From JBJXGV01 sp046160485 (GTDB taxonomy: Bacteria > Orphanbacterota > Orphanbacteria > JBJXGV01): a DNA stretch of 64,000 nt. Position 1 is the first letter of the stretch. Each line of letters starts with the position of its first letter. Positions 9,301 to 18,107 of this stretch are shown here, piece after piece. The DNA lies in NCBI GenBank assembly GCA_046160485.1, contig JBJXGV010000063.1, positions 1-64,000 on the forward strand, given 5' to 3'. A program made the position numbers and the translations under genes. A model generated the notes under the pieces. That model ran no database searches and was not told the DNA's origin. It saw only the letters and a program-made list of their open reading frames with translations.

Positions 9301-9329
9301 ATAGTACACGGCGCTGCGGTTTGCCGCAA
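9301..9329 (-). promoter_or_regulatory. Promoter of the small secreted protein gene
   Basis: On the minus strand TTGCGG (9329-9324) and TACTAT (9306-9301) are 17 bp apart. Transcription would begin near 9294, leaving a leader of about 65 bases before ATG 9229. Confidence 0.5.
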
Positions 9330-9333
9330 GGGC

Positions 9334-9391
9334 GAGTTACACCACCTATCGACTCTTATCGACCACACTGTCCCACGCCATGAGTTACACC
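9334..9391. repeat. 10-bp direct repeat GAGTTACACC, two copies
   Basis: Exact copies of GAGTTACACC lie at 9334-9343 and 9382-9391, 48 bp apart, in the otherwise non-coding space between two minus-strand genes. A small inverted repeat (GCGACT ... AGTCGC) follows the second copy. The function is unknown; a regulator site pair or relic of a mobile element end are both possible. Confidence 0.4.
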
Positions 9392-9441
9392 GCGACTGCG
9401 GCAAGAAGTCGCAGGTGAGCGATACGCTCCGGCGGTGCGCG

Positions 9442-10113
9442 TTACTCGATAAACGTCGCGGTATCGGGGAGTGGCTTGCGTTCGATCGACGGGACCGTCG
9501 CGTCCGCGGTTGGAAATCCGACCACGAGGAGGAGAAACGGTTTCTCATTCGCCGGGCGATCGAGGATAGCGTTGAGGAATCGCATCGGGCTCGGCGTGTG
9601 CGTCAGCGACACCAGGCCGGCGATATGAATCGCGGTAATCAGTATGCCGGTCGCAATGCCAACCGATTCGGAAACGTAGTAGTGCTTCGCGCGCGAGCCG
9701 TCGGGGCGAACGCCGTATGTTTGAGCGAAGATCGCAATCAGATACGGCGCCGTCTCGAGGAATGGCTTCCTCGCGTCCGTGCCGAGCGGCGCGAGGGCGT
9801 CGAGCCATTCATCGGTCGCGCGACCCTCGTAGAACGCGCGCTCCTCTTCCTCCGCGGCCTCGCGGATGCGCCGCTTTGTCGCGGGATCGCCGATGACGAC
9901 GAAATGCCACGGCTGTTTGTTCGCGCCGCTTGGCGCGGCCGCCGCCGCGCGGACGCATTCCTCGATCACCTCGCGAGGCACCGCCCGGGAGGAAAAGTCG
10001 CGCACCGTGCGCCGGTGTTCGATCTCGAATCGGAACGCGGCCGCGCGACGCTGCATCTCCTCGATCGGGTACTCGCGGTAGTGAGCGAGCGGCTGGAAGT
10101 GCGGCGTGTTCAT
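9442..10113 (-). CDS. Nitroreductase-fold flavoprotein, iodotyrosine-deiodinase-like
   Basis: A 223-residue FMN-dependent protein. HRRTVRDFSSRAVPREVIEE and APSGANKQPWHFVV are the FMN-binding segments of the nitroreductase superfamily. The lid (EEEERAFYEGR), the following DARKPFLETAPYLI segment and the C-terminal RPANEKPFLLLVVGFPTADA closely resemble iodotyrosine deiodinase (IYD). The Glu, Tyr and Lys that bind the halotyrosine zwitterion in IYD are all at matching places, so reductive dehalogenation or a related reaction on an amino-acid-like substrate is likely, though the natural substrate is unknown. ATG 10113 overlaps the stop of the upstream gene (ATGA), so the two are translationally coupled. 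Confidence 0.85.
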   Translation of the reverse strand: MNTPHFQPLAHYREYPIEEMQRRAAAFRFEIEHRRTVRDFSSRAVPREVIEECVRAAAAAPSGANKQPWHFVVIGDPATKRRIREAAEEEERAFYEGRATDEWLDALAPLGTDARKPFLETAPYLIAIFAQTYGVRPDGSRAKHYYVSESVGIATGILITAIHIAGLVSLTHTPSPMRFLNAILDRPANEKPFLLLVVGFPTADATVPSIERKPLPDTATFIE

Positions 10114-11753
10114 TGTTCGTCTCCAAAGGTCGGGCGCGGCCGTAGCTCGCCGAGGCGCGCAATGGCGCGCCGCAGCGACCGGTGCGCGTCGAAGCGCGCC
10201 ACGAATTCCGATTCGCGTTCGCCGCCTTTCGCGCGGACGACGCCGACGAGGGCGCGTTTGTCGGCGGCGTTCCACCGAGCGACCCGGGGCAATGAAAGGA
10301 TGAGCGGCGCCCATCGCGTCCAAGCGAGCCGCTCCGCGGGACGCCATCGCGCAAGCGCCGAGCGGGGGGCGCCGAGGAGGGCGGCGGCTTCGCGCGCGCA
10401 CTCGCGCACTGCTCTTTCGCGATCGGAGCCGAACCGCGCCGCGAGCGTGCGGGTGGCCGCGAGTCCCGCATTGCCGAGTGGAATCGCGCCGAGGGTCTCG
10501 GCGCGCGGGCGTGCGAGGTCGAGGAAAAGCGCGCTTGCGGAAAGTTGCTTCAGCGTCGCGATCGACGAGCGGTGCGAGGGGCGAGCGCGCATCGCGCGCA
10601 ACTCGGTGCGCATCAGTCGCAGCGTCTTCGCGTCGCGCGGCGCGAAGCCTTGCTTTTGATAGAACCACCACGCGCCGGATCGAAGCGCCTCCGTGTTGCC
10701 GGCTCCGACCTGGTAAGGATCGATGACGAACGTGTCGGCGGCGAAAATCTGCCGAAACACGGCGAGGATCCGTCCGAAGACAGCCCCCGCCTCGGCGCCG
10801 CGGTACGTCTCGAAGATGTTGTACGCGATCTCGACGGATTCGAAGAGAGCGCTTGCGGTGCCGTAGCCGATCGCCGCGCCGTTTTTCAGGACGAGGTATC
10901 CGTAGACCGCCTCGAGGAGAAGTCGGCGTTCGGGAACCACGCCGATCACCGCGATTTCGAGGCCGCGTTCGCAGCGCGCCACGTGGACGTCGCGCGCGTC
11001 GGCGTGGAAGAACGCGTCGAGGTCGCGGCAGCGCGTGACCATTGCGGAGCGCGCGATCTCGATGATCGCCGCTGCCTCGCGCGGCGCGGCGCGGCGTATC
11101 GCCGGCGGAGCGCGCCGCGCTTCGGCGCGCCCATCGGGGAGCGCGCGGTCGAGCGGCGCGATCTGGTAGTGGACCTCCGCGCGCGCGAGCCGCTCGTTCG
11201 TCCGTGAAGGCGCCGCGTCCGACGGCGCCAGGCGAAGCGGCGGGTCGAGGTCGTCGTAGAGCGTTTCGCGAAGAATGCCGCTCGCGCGCAGCGCCTCGAA
11301 ACGCGCCACGAGAAACCGCGCGTCGGTCTCGCGAGGCGACTTCATCTGGCGAATCCACTCGCGCGCGCCGAGGTCGTGCTCGTCGAGCCCGGGCGTTTCG
11401 CTGAAGTGCGCGATGTGGGGGAGAAGCGTCTCCAGCCGCTGTGCGTCGCCCCATCGCGGCCAGTCGATCGTCAGTTGCGCGGGGCGGCGTTGCGCGAGCC
11501 ATCGCGCCGGCGCCCAATAGAACCGATCGCGGATCTCCGTGCCGGCCACGCCGGTGTTGGCGAGAGCCGCGCGGTGACGGCGCAGGTCGGCGCGCGCGGC
11601 GAATCGGTCGAGCATCCGCGCGGCGATGGCGCGTATCTCGGGCGTTTCGGGAAACGCGCGAATGAAGCAAAGGCTTTCGTGGAGTCGGAACACGGCGCGC
11701 GCCCGCGGCAGCCGCGCGTGCTCGAGAGTGCGGAGGAGAATTTGCTTTCGCAT
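10110..11753 (-). CDS. Unknown 547-residue protein coupled to the nitroreductase
   Basis: Not recognised. The protein is soluble, very rich in Arg and Ala, with no signal peptide or clear membrane segment. A central region (about residues 265-385, around YGYLVLKNGAAIGYGTASAL and a later WWFYQKQGFAPRD) resembles a GNAT acyltransferase fold, ending in the YxKxGF-type pattern common in such folds; this is tentative. The flanking parts look helical. Its stop overlaps the start of the IYD-like flavoprotein by four bases, so they probably work in one pathway. It lies 90 bases after the molybdenum hydroxylase operon on the same strand. Confidence 0.65.
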   Translation of the reverse strand: MRKQILLRTLEHARLPRARAVFRLHESLCFIRAFPETPEIRAIAARMLDRFAARADLRRHRAALANTGVAGTEIRDRFYWAPARWLAQRRPAQLTIDWPRWGDAQRLETLLPHIAHFSETPGLDEHDLGAREWIRQMKSPRETDARFLVARFEALRASGILRETLYDDLDPPLRLAPSDAAPSRTNERLARAEVHYQIAPLDRALPDGRAEARRAPPAIRRAAPREAAAIIEIARSAMVTRCRDLDAFFHADARDVHVARCERGLEIAVIGVVPERRLLLEAVYGYLVLKNGAAIGYGTASALFESVEIAYNIFETYRGAEAGAVFGRILAVFRQIFAADTFVIDPYQVGAGNTEALRSGAWWFYQKQGFAPRDAKTLRLMRTELRAMRARPSHRSSIATLKQLSASALFLDLARPRAETLGAIPLGNAGLAATRTLAARFGSDRERAVRECAREAAALLGAPRSALARWRPAERLAWTRWAPLILSLPRVARWNAADKRALVGVVRAKGGERESEFVARFDAHRSLRRAIARLGELRPRPTFGDEQ

Positions 11754-11843
11754 CGCCGCCGCCGCGCCGAAGTCGCCGCGCAGCGACTCGAGCTCGCGCA
11801 GCAGCTTCTCAGCGCTCTGCGATCGCCGCCGCAGTCCGGGCCT

Positions 11844-14255
11844 CTAGATTTTTCCGAGGGCGCGCAGCACGCGCTCGGGTGTGACGGGGATTTCGCGGAA
11901 CCGCACGCCGATCGCGTTCGCGATCGCGTTCACGACGGCCGGCGCGGGGGGATTGATCGGCACCTCGGCAACGGCCTTCGCGCCGTACGGGCCGGTCGGC
12001 TCGTACGTATCGACGAGAATCGCTTTCACGTCGGGAAGGTCCTCGGGCGACGCGATCTTGTAGTCGAGGAAGTGCGGGTTCTTCATTTTGCCGTTCGCGT
12101 CGAAGAGCATCTCTTCCCAGAGCGCGTAGCCGATTCCCATGGCGGTCGCGCCTTCCGCCTGCCCCTCGCATTGCATCGGGTTGATCGCGCGCCCGCAATC
12201 GACCGCGACGACGTAGCGCAAGAGTTTCACCTCGCCCGTGTCGGTGTCGACGGAGACTTCGGCGAATCCGGCGGAGAACGGCGGCGGCGAATCGGCGGAG
12301 CAATGCGATCCGGTGCCGATGATCTGGTGTTTTTCTTCGTACATCGAGTGGAGCGCGACCTGGGACACCGTCAGCGACCGGCCATCCGGCGACGAGACGC
12401 GATTGTTTTTCACGACGAGCGTCGCGGGATCGGTCTTCAAAATGCGCCCCGCGGAGGCGAGCACCTTCGCGCGCGCGTCCTCGCACGCCTTCTTGACCGC
12501 GCCGCCCGACACGTATGTGATCGAGGACGCGTACGCGCCGACGTCGAATGGCGTCAGGTCCGTGTCGGCGGTGTAGATGATGATCTTGTCGAGCGAAACG
12601 CCGAGCGTTTCCGCCGCGATCTGCGCGAGCACGGTGTCGGCGCCGGTGCCGAGATCGGTCGAACCGGTCGTCAGGTTCCACGAGCCGTCTTCGTTGATCT
12701 TCACGCTCGCCGAGCCCCAATCGACACCCGCGATGCCGCTCCCCTGCATCGCGAGCGCCATGCCGATGCCGCGCCGGATCGCGCCTTTCTTGCCGTTGGC
12801 GCCGAGGCCGCTCGCGTTCGCGCCGGCGTCCGCGTTCCGCCGCGCCCATCCGATTTCACTGGCGCCCTCTTCGATGCATTTCATCAGGCCGTACGAGTTC
12901 ATCTTGCGCGGGAAGCCGTGGCCGCCTTCGCCCATCGCGACGGAGACGGGATCCCACTCGCCCTCGCGGATGACGTTGCGCTTGCGGAACTCGAGCGGAT
13001 CGATTCCGAGCGCGAGCGCCGCTTCGTCCGCCGCCGACTCGACCGCGAAGAATCCCTGCGGCGCGCCGTAGCCGCGAAACGCGCCGGCGACCGGCAGGTT
13101 CGTATAGACGATGTCCGCATGGAAGCGCATCGCCTTCGCGCGGTAGAGCGGCAGCGTCTTCGAGCCCGCGCAGCCGGTGACCGTGAAACCGTGCGTCCCG
13201 TATGCGCCCGTCGACGACAGAACGTTCATATCGATCGCCATGATGTCGCCGGCCTTCGTGACGCCCATGCGCACGCGGATGCGCATCGCGTGGCGCGTGC
13301 GGCTCGAGCGAAACTCTTCCTCGCGCGTGTGCTCGATCTTGACGGGGCGGCGCGTGGCGAGCGCGAGCGCGCCGGCGGCGTCCTCGAGGAGCATCTCCTG
13401 CTTGTTGCCGAAGCCGCCGCCGATGCGCGGCTTGACGACGCGCACCTTCGAGACGGGCAGCCCGAGCTCCGGCGCGATGATGCGCCGCGCGTGATACGGC
13501 ACCTGCGTTGAGGTGCGCACGAAGAGCCGCTCGTCCTCGTCGAGAAACGCGATCGCCACGTGCGTCTCGAGATTGGCGTGCTGCACCATCGGAAGCGTGT
13601 ACGTGCGGTCGATCACGATGTCGCACGAGGCGAGCGCCGCCTCGACGTCGCCGGTTTCGAAATCGATCACCGATTGGAGATTACGCGCCGCGTCCTTGAT
13701 TCCCTTCGAGTCCGGCTCGTCGTGAATCACGGGCGCGCCTTCGCGAAACGCCGACTCCGCATCGAAGACCGCCGGGAGAATCTCCCAGTCGATGCTGGCG
13801 AGGAGCACTTCGGCGGCTTCCTCGGCGGCGAGGCGCGTATCGGCTGCGACGAGCGCCACGCGGTCGCCGACGAAACGAACCTTCGCGTCGAGGAGATACG
13901 CGTCGTACGGCGAAGGCTCCGGCCACGATTGCCCGGCGGTCGTGTGCGCAACGCGCAGAACGTCGGCGTGCGTGAGGACGGCGCGAACGCCCGGAATCGC
14001 GCGCGCGCGCGTCGCGTCGATCGAGCGGATGCGCGCATGCGCGTGAGGGCTCGTGACGATTTTCCCCCAGAGCAGCCCAGGGATCGCGACATCGTCGGTG
14101 AACGTGCCGCGCCCCTTTGCGAGTTTGACGCCATCGATCTTGATGACGTTCTCGCCCACGGTGACGTTCGCGGGCTCCGCCTCGTGGGTGTCGACCTTCT
14201 CGATCGCTTTGCGGATCGCCGCGGGAGATTGCTGCGCGGCTGATTTCGGGTTCAT
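11844..14255 (-). CDS. Molybdenum hydroxylase large subunit (xanthine dehydrogenase/CoxL family)
   Basis: An 803-residue molybdopterin-cytosine-dinucleotide-type subunit that would hydroxylate an N-heterocycle or aldehyde. The N-terminal domain begins after a short leader (KGRGTFTDDVAIPGLLWGKI); later come the Mo-site motifs KPRIGGGFGNKQEM, FRGYGAPQGFFAVES and TDLGTGADTVLAQIAAETLG. Near the C-terminus GPYGAKAVAEVPINPPAPA holds the conserved catalytic glutamate. ATG 14255 overlaps the stop of the 2Fe-2S subunit gene (ATGA). The three-gene set (FAD, Fe-S, Mo) is the classic split xanthine dehydrogenase layout. Xanthine is a likely substrate given the nearby 8-oxoguanine deaminase, but substrate cannot be read with certainty. 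Confidence 0.9.
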   Translation of the reverse strand: MNPKSAAQQSPAAIRKAIEKVDTHEAEPANVTVGENVIKIDGVKLAKGRGTFTDDVAIPGLLWGKIVTSPHAHARIRSIDATRARAIPGVRAVLTHADVLRVAHTTAGQSWPEPSPYDAYLLDAKVRFVGDRVALVAADTRLAAEEAAEVLLASIDWEILPAVFDAESAFREGAPVIHDEPDSKGIKDAARNLQSVIDFETGDVEAALASCDIVIDRTYTLPMVQHANLETHVAIAFLDEDERLFVRTSTQVPYHARRIIAPELGLPVSKVRVVKPRIGGGFGNKQEMLLEDAAGALALATRRPVKIEHTREEEFRSSRTRHAMRIRVRMGVTKAGDIMAIDMNVLSSTGAYGTHGFTVTGCAGSKTLPLYRAKAMRFHADIVYTNLPVAGAFRGYGAPQGFFAVESAADEAALALGIDPLEFRKRNVIREGEWDPVSVAMGEGGHGFPRKMNSYGLMKCIEEGASEIGWARRNADAGANASGLGANGKKGAIRRGIGMALAMQGSGIAGVDWGSASVKINEDGSWNLTTGSTDLGTGADTVLAQIAAETLGVSLDKIIIYTADTDLTPFDVGAYASSITYVSGGAVKKACEDARAKVLASAGRILKTDPATLVVKNNRVSSPDGRSLTVSQVALHSMYEEKHQIIGTGSHCSADSPPPFSAGFAEVSVDTDTGEVKLLRYVVAVDCGRAINPMQCEGQAEGATAMGIGYALWEEMLFDANGKMKNPHFLDYKIASPEDLPDVKAILVDTYEPTGPYGAKAVAEVPINPPAPAVVNAIANAIGVRFREIPVTPERVLRALGKI

Positions 14256-14740
14256 CGCCTGACCCCCGTGGGCGGGCTCGATTCGCGCCGCCTCCGTTTC
14301 TGTTCGGCAATCACGGCTTCGACCGGCTTCACGTATCCGGTGCAGCGGCAAAGCGTCATTGTGTCACGAATTTCCGCTTCGGTCGCGTCAGGGCGTTCGT
14401 CGAGCAGCGCTTTGGCGGTGAGAATCATTCCCGGCGTGCAGAATCCGCACTGCACCGCGCCGGCAACGAGGAAAGCTTCTTGAATCGGCGCCATGCGGCC
14501 GTCGGTCTCGAGTCCCTCGACCGTTTCGATCCGGCGCTCGTCACCTTGCATGGCGAGCGTCAGGCACGTGTCGATCACCTTGCCGTCCATGATCACAGCG
14601 CACGCGCCGCAGTCGCCGGTCTCGCAAACGCGCTTCACGCTCCAATAGCCCTCGCGGCGTAGCACGTCGAGCAGTAATTCGTGCAGCGCGACCTCGACGG
14701 TCTTCGTCTCGCCATTGACGGTCATGCGGATGCGCGGCAT
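14252..14740 (-). CDS. Molybdenum hydroxylase 2Fe-2S subunit
   Basis: A 162-residue electron-transfer subunit carrying two 2Fe-2S clusters that pass electrons from the molybdenum site to FAD. All eight cysteines are visible: the plant-type ferredoxin set CETGDCGACAVIMDG plus the later Cys of VIDTC, and the second-cluster set QCGFCTPGM and LCRCTGY. Start is ATG 14740 (MPRIRMTVNGETKTVEVALHE); it shares one base with the stop of the FAD subunit gene, and its own stop overlaps the Mo-subunit start by four bases. Confidence 0.93.
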   Translation of the reverse strand: MPRIRMTVNGETKTVEVALHELLLDVLRREGYWSVKRVCETGDCGACAVIMDGKVIDTCLTLAMQGDERRIETVEGLETDGRMAPIQEAFLVAGAVQCGFCTPGMILTAKALLDERPDATEAEIRDTMTLCRCTGYVKPVEAVIAEQKRRRRESSPPTGVRR

Positions 14741-15597
14741 CACGCCTCCTCGATGCCGGCGATTTCGGCGAGCGCACGGCGGACGATGACGCCGGAGACG
14801 TGCCGGCGATACGCCTCGCCGGCGCGCAGATCGGAGATCGGCCGCACGTTGCGCTTTACGATCTCGCCGGCCTCCGCGAACAATGCCGTGCTCGGCGCCT
14901 TTCCGCGCAGGAGATTCTCGGCCTCGGTGATGCGAAGCGGCCTCGGAGCCACCGCGCAGAGCGCGACGCGTGCGTCGGCGATCACGCCGGCCTCGATCCG
15001 CGCTGAGACGCCCGCGTTTACGATGGCGATGTCGCGCGTGACGCGCCCGATCTTTCGCCACCGCCCGCGCCACGCGCGGAACCGAAGCGGCAGGCGAATC
15101 TCGACGAGAAGCTCGTCGCGTTCGAGGATCGTCGTGCGCGGTCCCGTGAAGAAATGCGCGAGCGCCATCTCGCGGCGCGATCCGTTCGGGCCGAGCGCGA
15201 CGGCGCGCGCGTCGAGCGCAAGGAGCGCCGACGGCGGATCGGCCGCCGGCATCGCGTTCGCCACATTGCCGCCGATCGTCGCCATGTTGCGAATCTGGTA
15301 GGTGCCGAAGAGGTGGCACGCCTCGCAGAGAATACCGTCGGCCAGCGATTGCACGAGAGGAGAGCGCGAGATCGTCTCGATGGAAGTCGTCGCGCCGATC
15401 GCAAGCTCGTCGGTCTCCTCGCGGATGTAGTCGAGATCGAGCCGCGAGATGTCGAGGATCGTGTCGTACGCGCGGTCGACGAGGAGAAGGTCGGTTCCTC
15501 CGGCGAGCAGATGCGTGTTCTCGCCGTGTTCGCCGAGAAATCGCACGGCTTCATCGAGCGATTTCGCTCTGAAGTACTCTCGCACTCCGCGCAGCAT
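14740..15597 (-). CDS. Molybdenum hydroxylase FAD-binding subunit
   Basis: A 285-residue FAD subunit of the xanthine dehydrogenase/CoxM family. The two flavin motifs are clear: LLAGGTDLLLVDR near residue 33 and NMATIGGNVANAMPAADP near residue 105. A C-terminal CO_deh_flav_C domain follows (KIGRVTRDIAIVNAGVSARI). ATG 15597 is chosen over in-frame starts further upstream because homology begins at LRGVREYFRAKSLDEAV and GGGAG precedes it. It is the first gene of the operon, transcribed from an extended -10 promoter at 15645-15653. Confidence 0.9.
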   Translation of the reverse strand: MLRGVREYFRAKSLDEAVRFLGEHGENTHLLAGGTDLLLVDRAYDTILDISRLDLDYIREETDELAIGATTSIETISRSPLVQSLADGILCEACHLFGTYQIRNMATIGGNVANAMPAADPPSALLALDARAVALGPNGSRREMALAHFFTGPRTTILERDELLVEIRLPLRFRAWRGRWRKIGRVTRDIAIVNAGVSARIEAGVIADARVALCAVAPRPLRITEAENLLRGKAPSTALFAEAGEIVKRNVRPISDLRAGEAYRRHVSGVIVRRALAEIAGIEEA

Positions 15598-15644
15598 TGG
15601 GCTCCCGTCGTTGCATAGTGGACCGAGGCTGTTCGACGCGGGCG

Positions 15645-15653
15645 ATTCTAGCA
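15645..15653 (-). promoter_or_regulatory. Extended -10 promoter of the molybdenum hydroxylase operon
   Basis: On the minus strand TGCTAGAAT (15653-15645) gives an extended -10 element. No good -35 is visible at 17 bp. Predicted leader is about 40 bases. Confidence 0.4.
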
Positions 15654-15699
15654 TCAACCCGCACCAACACGCGAGCGACGGCGTGCTCGTGGTCGAGGC

Positions 15700-15728
15700 T
15701 TCCGCGCTTCGCGCGAGTCGGCTATCCT
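15700..15728 (+). promoter_or_regulatory. Putative promoter giving a leaderless kinase transcript
   Basis: TTCCGC (15700-15705), 17 bp, TATCCT (15723-15728). The -10 ends six bases before ATG 15735, so the transcript would start at or next to the start codon. No Shine-Dalgarno sequence precedes this ATG, which agrees with leaderless translation. Confidence 0.4.
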
Positions 15729-15734
15729 CGCCGC

Positions 15735-18107
15735 ATGTCTCCCACCGATGGAACCGGCGTGGCGATCGGCCACTATCTGCTGCGCGAGAAAATCGGCGAA
15801 GGCGGGTTCGGCGAGGTCTACGCGGCGGATCAGACCGAGCCGGTGAAGCGCCGCGTCGCGCTGAAAGTGATCAAGGCCGGCATGGACACGAAGTCCGTGC
15901 TCGCGCGCTTCGAGGCGGAGCGCCAGGCGCTCGCGCTCATGGACCATCCGGGGATCGCGAAGGTGCTCGACGCCGGCGAAACCGAGCGCGGCCGCCCTTA
16001 CTTCGTGATGGAACTCGTGCGCGGCGAACCGATCACCGCGTACTGCGACCGCCACACGATGTCGATCCGCGAACGGCTCGAGCTTTTCATCGAGGTGTGC
16101 CATGCCGTCCAGCACGCGCATCAGAAGGGGATCATTCACCGCGATCTGAAGCCGTCGAACGTCCTCGTGAGCATCGTCGGAAAACGCGCGCTGCCGAAAG
16201 TGATCGACTTCGGGATCGCGAAGGCGACGAGCCTTGCGTTGACGGAGCGCACGCTCTTCACCGAGCAGGGCGTGCTGATCGGCACGCCGGAATACATGAG
16301 CCCGGAGCAGGCCGAGATGGGCGGGCTCGATGTCGATACGCGCACCGACATCTACTCGCTTGGAATCGTGCTCTACGAATTGCTCACAGGCGCGGTGCCG
16401 TTCGACTCGAAGTCGCTGCGGCGATCGGGCTATGCGCACATCCGCGAGATCATTCGCGACACGGAGCCGGCGAAGCCGAGCACGAAGGTGAGTTCGCGCG
16501 GCGGCGACGCGACCGAGGCGGCGCGCCGCAGGCGAACGGAGGTGCACCGGCTCACGCGCGAATTGCGCGGCGAACTCGATTGGATCGTGCTGAAGGCGCT
16601 CGAGAAAGATCGCACGCGGCGCTACGAAACGGCCGACGCACTCGCTCTCGATGTCGGGCGATTTCTGAACGACCAGCCGGTGCTCGCGGGGCCGCCGAGC
16701 ACGTTGTACCACATGAGCAAGTTCGTGAAGAGGCATCGCACGGGCATCGTGCTCGGCGCGGTCGTCGCGGCGGCGCTTGTTTTCGCGACCGTCGAGTCGT
16801 ACCGGCAGCGAACGATCGCGGAGAAGGCGCGGAGTGAATCGGAGGCGGTGACGCAGTTCATCGCGGGGATGCTCGCGGCGGCCGATCCCACGCAGCGTGG
16901 GCGAGACGTGACGGTGGGAGATCTGCTCGACGAGGCCTCGTTGCGCGTGGGGCGCGAGTTCGCGCAGGCACCGCTCGTGCGGGCGCGGCTGGCCGCAACG
17001 ATGGCGCGCGCGTACTTCGAACTCGGGCGCTTCGAGAAGGCGCGTGCGCTCGCGACCGAATCGCTCGTGCTTCGCGAATCCTCGCTCGGGAAGGACGACC
17101 TCCTCGTCGCCGAGAGCCTCAATCTTGTCGGTACGATCGAGGGCGAACTTGCGGAATTCCCGGCGGCGAGGGCGAACCTCGAGCGCGCGCTCGCGCTCCG
17201 CGAGAAATCGCTCGGCCCCGAGGCGCTCCCGGTCGCGGAGTCGCTCATCGAACTCGGCTCGCTCCTTCAGACGATCGGAGATCGTGATGGCGCGCGCGCG
17301 CACTTCGAGCGCGCGGTTGCGATTCGCGAGCGCGCCCTCGGCCCAGATCACGCCGATCTCGCCAAGAGCCTTACGAGCCTTGCGGTCTTCCACTTCCAAA
17401 ATCGCGAATTCACTCGGGCGCGAGCTCTCTTCGAGCGCGCGATTGCGATTCAGGAAAGGCTGCTCGGACCGGACCATCTCCACCTCGTCACGACGCTCGG
17501 CAACTACGCGTTCACGGTGGTGGCGCTCGGCGACACGGCGGCGGCGTGGGCGCTGCAAGACCGCGTGCGCGCGATTCGCGAGAAGTCACTCGGCGCCGAC
17601 CACCCGGATGTCGCCAAGAGTCTCATCAGCCAGGCGATGCTACGCGCGGCATCCGCGCGCTACGACGACGCGAGCGCGCTCTACGAGAAGGCGCTCGCGA
17701 TCGAGGAGAAGGCATTCGGCCCCGACCATCCGGACGTGGCGATCTGCCTGAACAACTACGCCGCCTGCCTGATGGACGCCGGCCAGCACGAGAAGGCCCG
17801 ACCGATCTACGAGCGCGCCCTTGCGATTCGAGAAAAGGCCTTCGGCCCGGTCCACTTCGATGTCGCGCAGAGTTTGAATGTGCTCGCGTACCACTTCACC
17901 GTCGTCGGCGAGTACGCGCGCGCCGTGCCGCTCTTGGAGCGCGCCATGTCGATAGAGGCCACGGTGCTCGGACCCGAGGACATTCACGTGGCGGACACGG
18001 CCGAGCGCCTGGCGCAGGTGCTCAATCTCATGGGAGAGGCGGCGCGCGCCGCCGAGTTCGAGACGCGCGCGCGTGAAATCAAGGCAAGACTCGCGGCGGC
18101 GGAGTGA
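15735..18107 (+). CDS. Membrane Ser/Thr protein kinase with C-terminal TPR array
   Basis: A 790-residue Hanks-type kinase. Glycine loop GEGGFGEVY (21-29), catalytic lysine Lys44, HRDLKPSN (135-142), DFGIAK (158-163) and the TPEYMSPEQ activation-segment end are all intact, so it should be active. A single membrane helix follows near residues 335-355 (GIVLGAVVAAALVFATV), and about eight 42-residue TPRs of the kinesin-light-chain type fill the C-terminus, outside the membrane if the kinase is cytoplasmic. ATG 15735 fits the family start; the frame is open further upstream but without homology. The next gene begins on its stop codon (GTGA) and also carries 42-residue TPRs, so the pair is likely one signalling unit. 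Confidence 0.9.
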   Translation: MSPTDGTGVAIGHYLLREKIGEGGFGEVYAADQTEPVKRRVALKVIKAGMDTKSVLARFEAERQALALMDHPGIAKVLDAGETERGRPYFVMELVRGEPITAYCDRHTMSIRERLELFIEVCHAVQHAHQKGIIHRDLKPSNVLVSIVGKRALPKVIDFGIAKATSLALTERTLFTEQGVLIGTPEYMSPEQAEMGGLDVDTRTDIYSLGIVLYELLTGAVPFDSKSLRRSGYAHIREIIRDTEPAKPSTKVSSRGGDATEAARRRRTEVHRLTRELRGELDWIVLKALEKDRTRRYETADALALDVGRFLNDQPVLAGPPSTLYHMSKFVKRHRTGIVLGAVVAAALVFATVESYRQRTIAEKARSESEAVTQFIAGMLAAADPTQRGRDVTVGDLLDEASLRVGREFAQAPLVRARLAATMARAYFELGRFEKARALATESLVLRESSLGKDDLLVAESLNLVGTIEGELAEFPAARANLERALALREKSLGPEALPVAESLIELGSLLQTIGDRDGARAHFERAVAIRERALGPDHADLAKSLTSLAVFHFQNREFTRARALFERAIAIQERLLGPDHLHLVTTLGNYAFTVVALGDTAAAWALQDRVRAIREKSLGADHPDVAKSLISQAMLRAASARYDDASALYEKALAIEEKAFGPDHPDVAICLNNYAACLMDAGQHEKARPIYERALAIREKAFGPVHFDVAQSLNVLAYHFTVVGEYARAVPLLERAMSIEATVLGPEDIHVADTAERLAQVLNLMGEAARAAEFETRAREIKARLAAAE

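Noticed and set aside
10114..11670. Upstream extension of the nitroreductase frame to over 700 codons
   Set aside because: It runs in the wrong frame across the coupled upstream gene; homology starts at ATG 10113.
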